NCBI GenBank assembly: GCA_023238725.1
Contig: CM041534.1
Coordinates: forward strand, 25,735,303-25,799,302
Direction: 5' to 3'
DNA length: 64,000 nucleotides
Source: Scortum barcoo
Taxonomy: Eukaryota > Chordata > Actinopteri > Centrarchiformes > Terapontidae
The position numbers and the translations under genes are program-made. The notes under the pieces were generated by a model that was given only the letters and a program-made list of their open reading frames with translations, was not told where the DNA came from and made no database searches. Within the stretch, counting starts at the first letter, position 1; every line of letters starts with the position of its first letter. Below, one piece after another: positions 63,516 through 64,000 of this stretch.

Positions 63516-64000
63516 ATTTCTGAAATCTGAGTAATCAGTAATGAATTCAGAATGAATCACTTTTAGCTGGAGATGTTTCAGATGAATCAACATTTTAATC
63601 TGAGTCAGCGATTTCTTCCGGTGTTCCTGTAATTTTGTCCACCCGCAGAGTCGCTGCTGCTTTAAATCACATCAACATCAACAGCAGGAAAACAGCTCGC
63701 TTCCCTTTTTTCTTTATTTACTTTTTATTTCTCCTCCTCTCTTTCCTTTCCTCCTCTCCTTCCTCCTCCTCTCTTTCCTTTTAAACTCCTCTCATCTTTC
63801 TTCACATCTGTCTTCAATCACTCGCTCTGTGTCCGCTGTAAGAAGTGAGGGTAAACTGAGAGTCCATCAGTTGGAGTTCAGAGAGTTCAGGCTGTGTCAG
63901 TGCTTCATGTTTTTCAGCGTTTGGTTTGTGTCTCTGCAGGCCTGAAATCTTTTCTCTTCTCACATGAACTGACTTGTTTCTCTTTTGCTGACTGAAGTGA
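63516..64000. other. Right edge, adamts2 intron or 5' flank
   Basis: There is a pyrimidine-rich (TCC/TTC) stretch at 63700-63790 and otherwise plain sequence. No upstream adamts2 exon is identified, so the signal peptide and early prodomain exons must lie beyond 64000. Confidence 0.5.

Overview
The window is vertebrate nuclear DNA, most likely from a percomorph-type teleost (inference). It has split genes with consensus GT-AG introns, very dense CA/GA microsatellites and minisatellites, and L2- and Rex1/CR1-type LINEs typical of fish. I found no prokaryotic features. Coding content was worked out by translating exons and checking that splice phases join. Five protein-coding genes are supported.

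Layout. (1) 898-5175, minus: chm (Rab escort protein 1), first 11 coding exons; the 3' part lies beyond the left edge. (2) 5176-10199: divergent intergenic region with a 5'-truncated L2 LINE. (3) 10200-25092, plus: dach2 (dachshund-family corepressor), apparently complete at 581 aa. Its introns carry a 1.5-kb (CA)n/(CT)n array and a ~0.95-kb array of CAGGT-(CA)n units. (4) 28275-33496, minus: ik (RED/IK spliceosomal protein), complete, 20 exons, 547 aa. (5) 35120-36501, minus: ndufa2 (complex I subunit), complete, 3 exons, 99 aa. A ~1.15-kb minisatellite of ~37-bp units begins about 30 bp upstream of its start codon. (6) 39890-62763, minus: a procollagen N-proteinase-type ADAMTS, best match adamts2. 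It has 23 exons from the late prodomain to the stop; the signal peptide and early prodomain lie beyond the right edge. Its introns host three LINEs, an LTR-like insertion and an hAT-like MITE.

The genes do not form a pathway. The divergent chm/dach2 pair matches the human X-linked CHM-DACH2 arrangement. ik and ndufa2 are neighbours in human too, but divergent there and tandem here. ADAMTS2 lies on the same human chromosome arm (5q) as IK/NDUFA2. The window therefore looks like a join of an ancestral Xq-like block with a 5q-like block.

I saw no undescribed multi-gene system. The most unusual features are: the intronic array of repeated splice-junction-like CAGGTA/CAGGTC units in dach2; the minisatellite beside the ndufa2 start; a 15-residue in-frame duplication in the adamts2 cysteine-rich region; a tyrosine/acidic cluster plus mucin-like tail at the adamts2 C-terminus; and TISU-like start contexts at chm and ndufa2.
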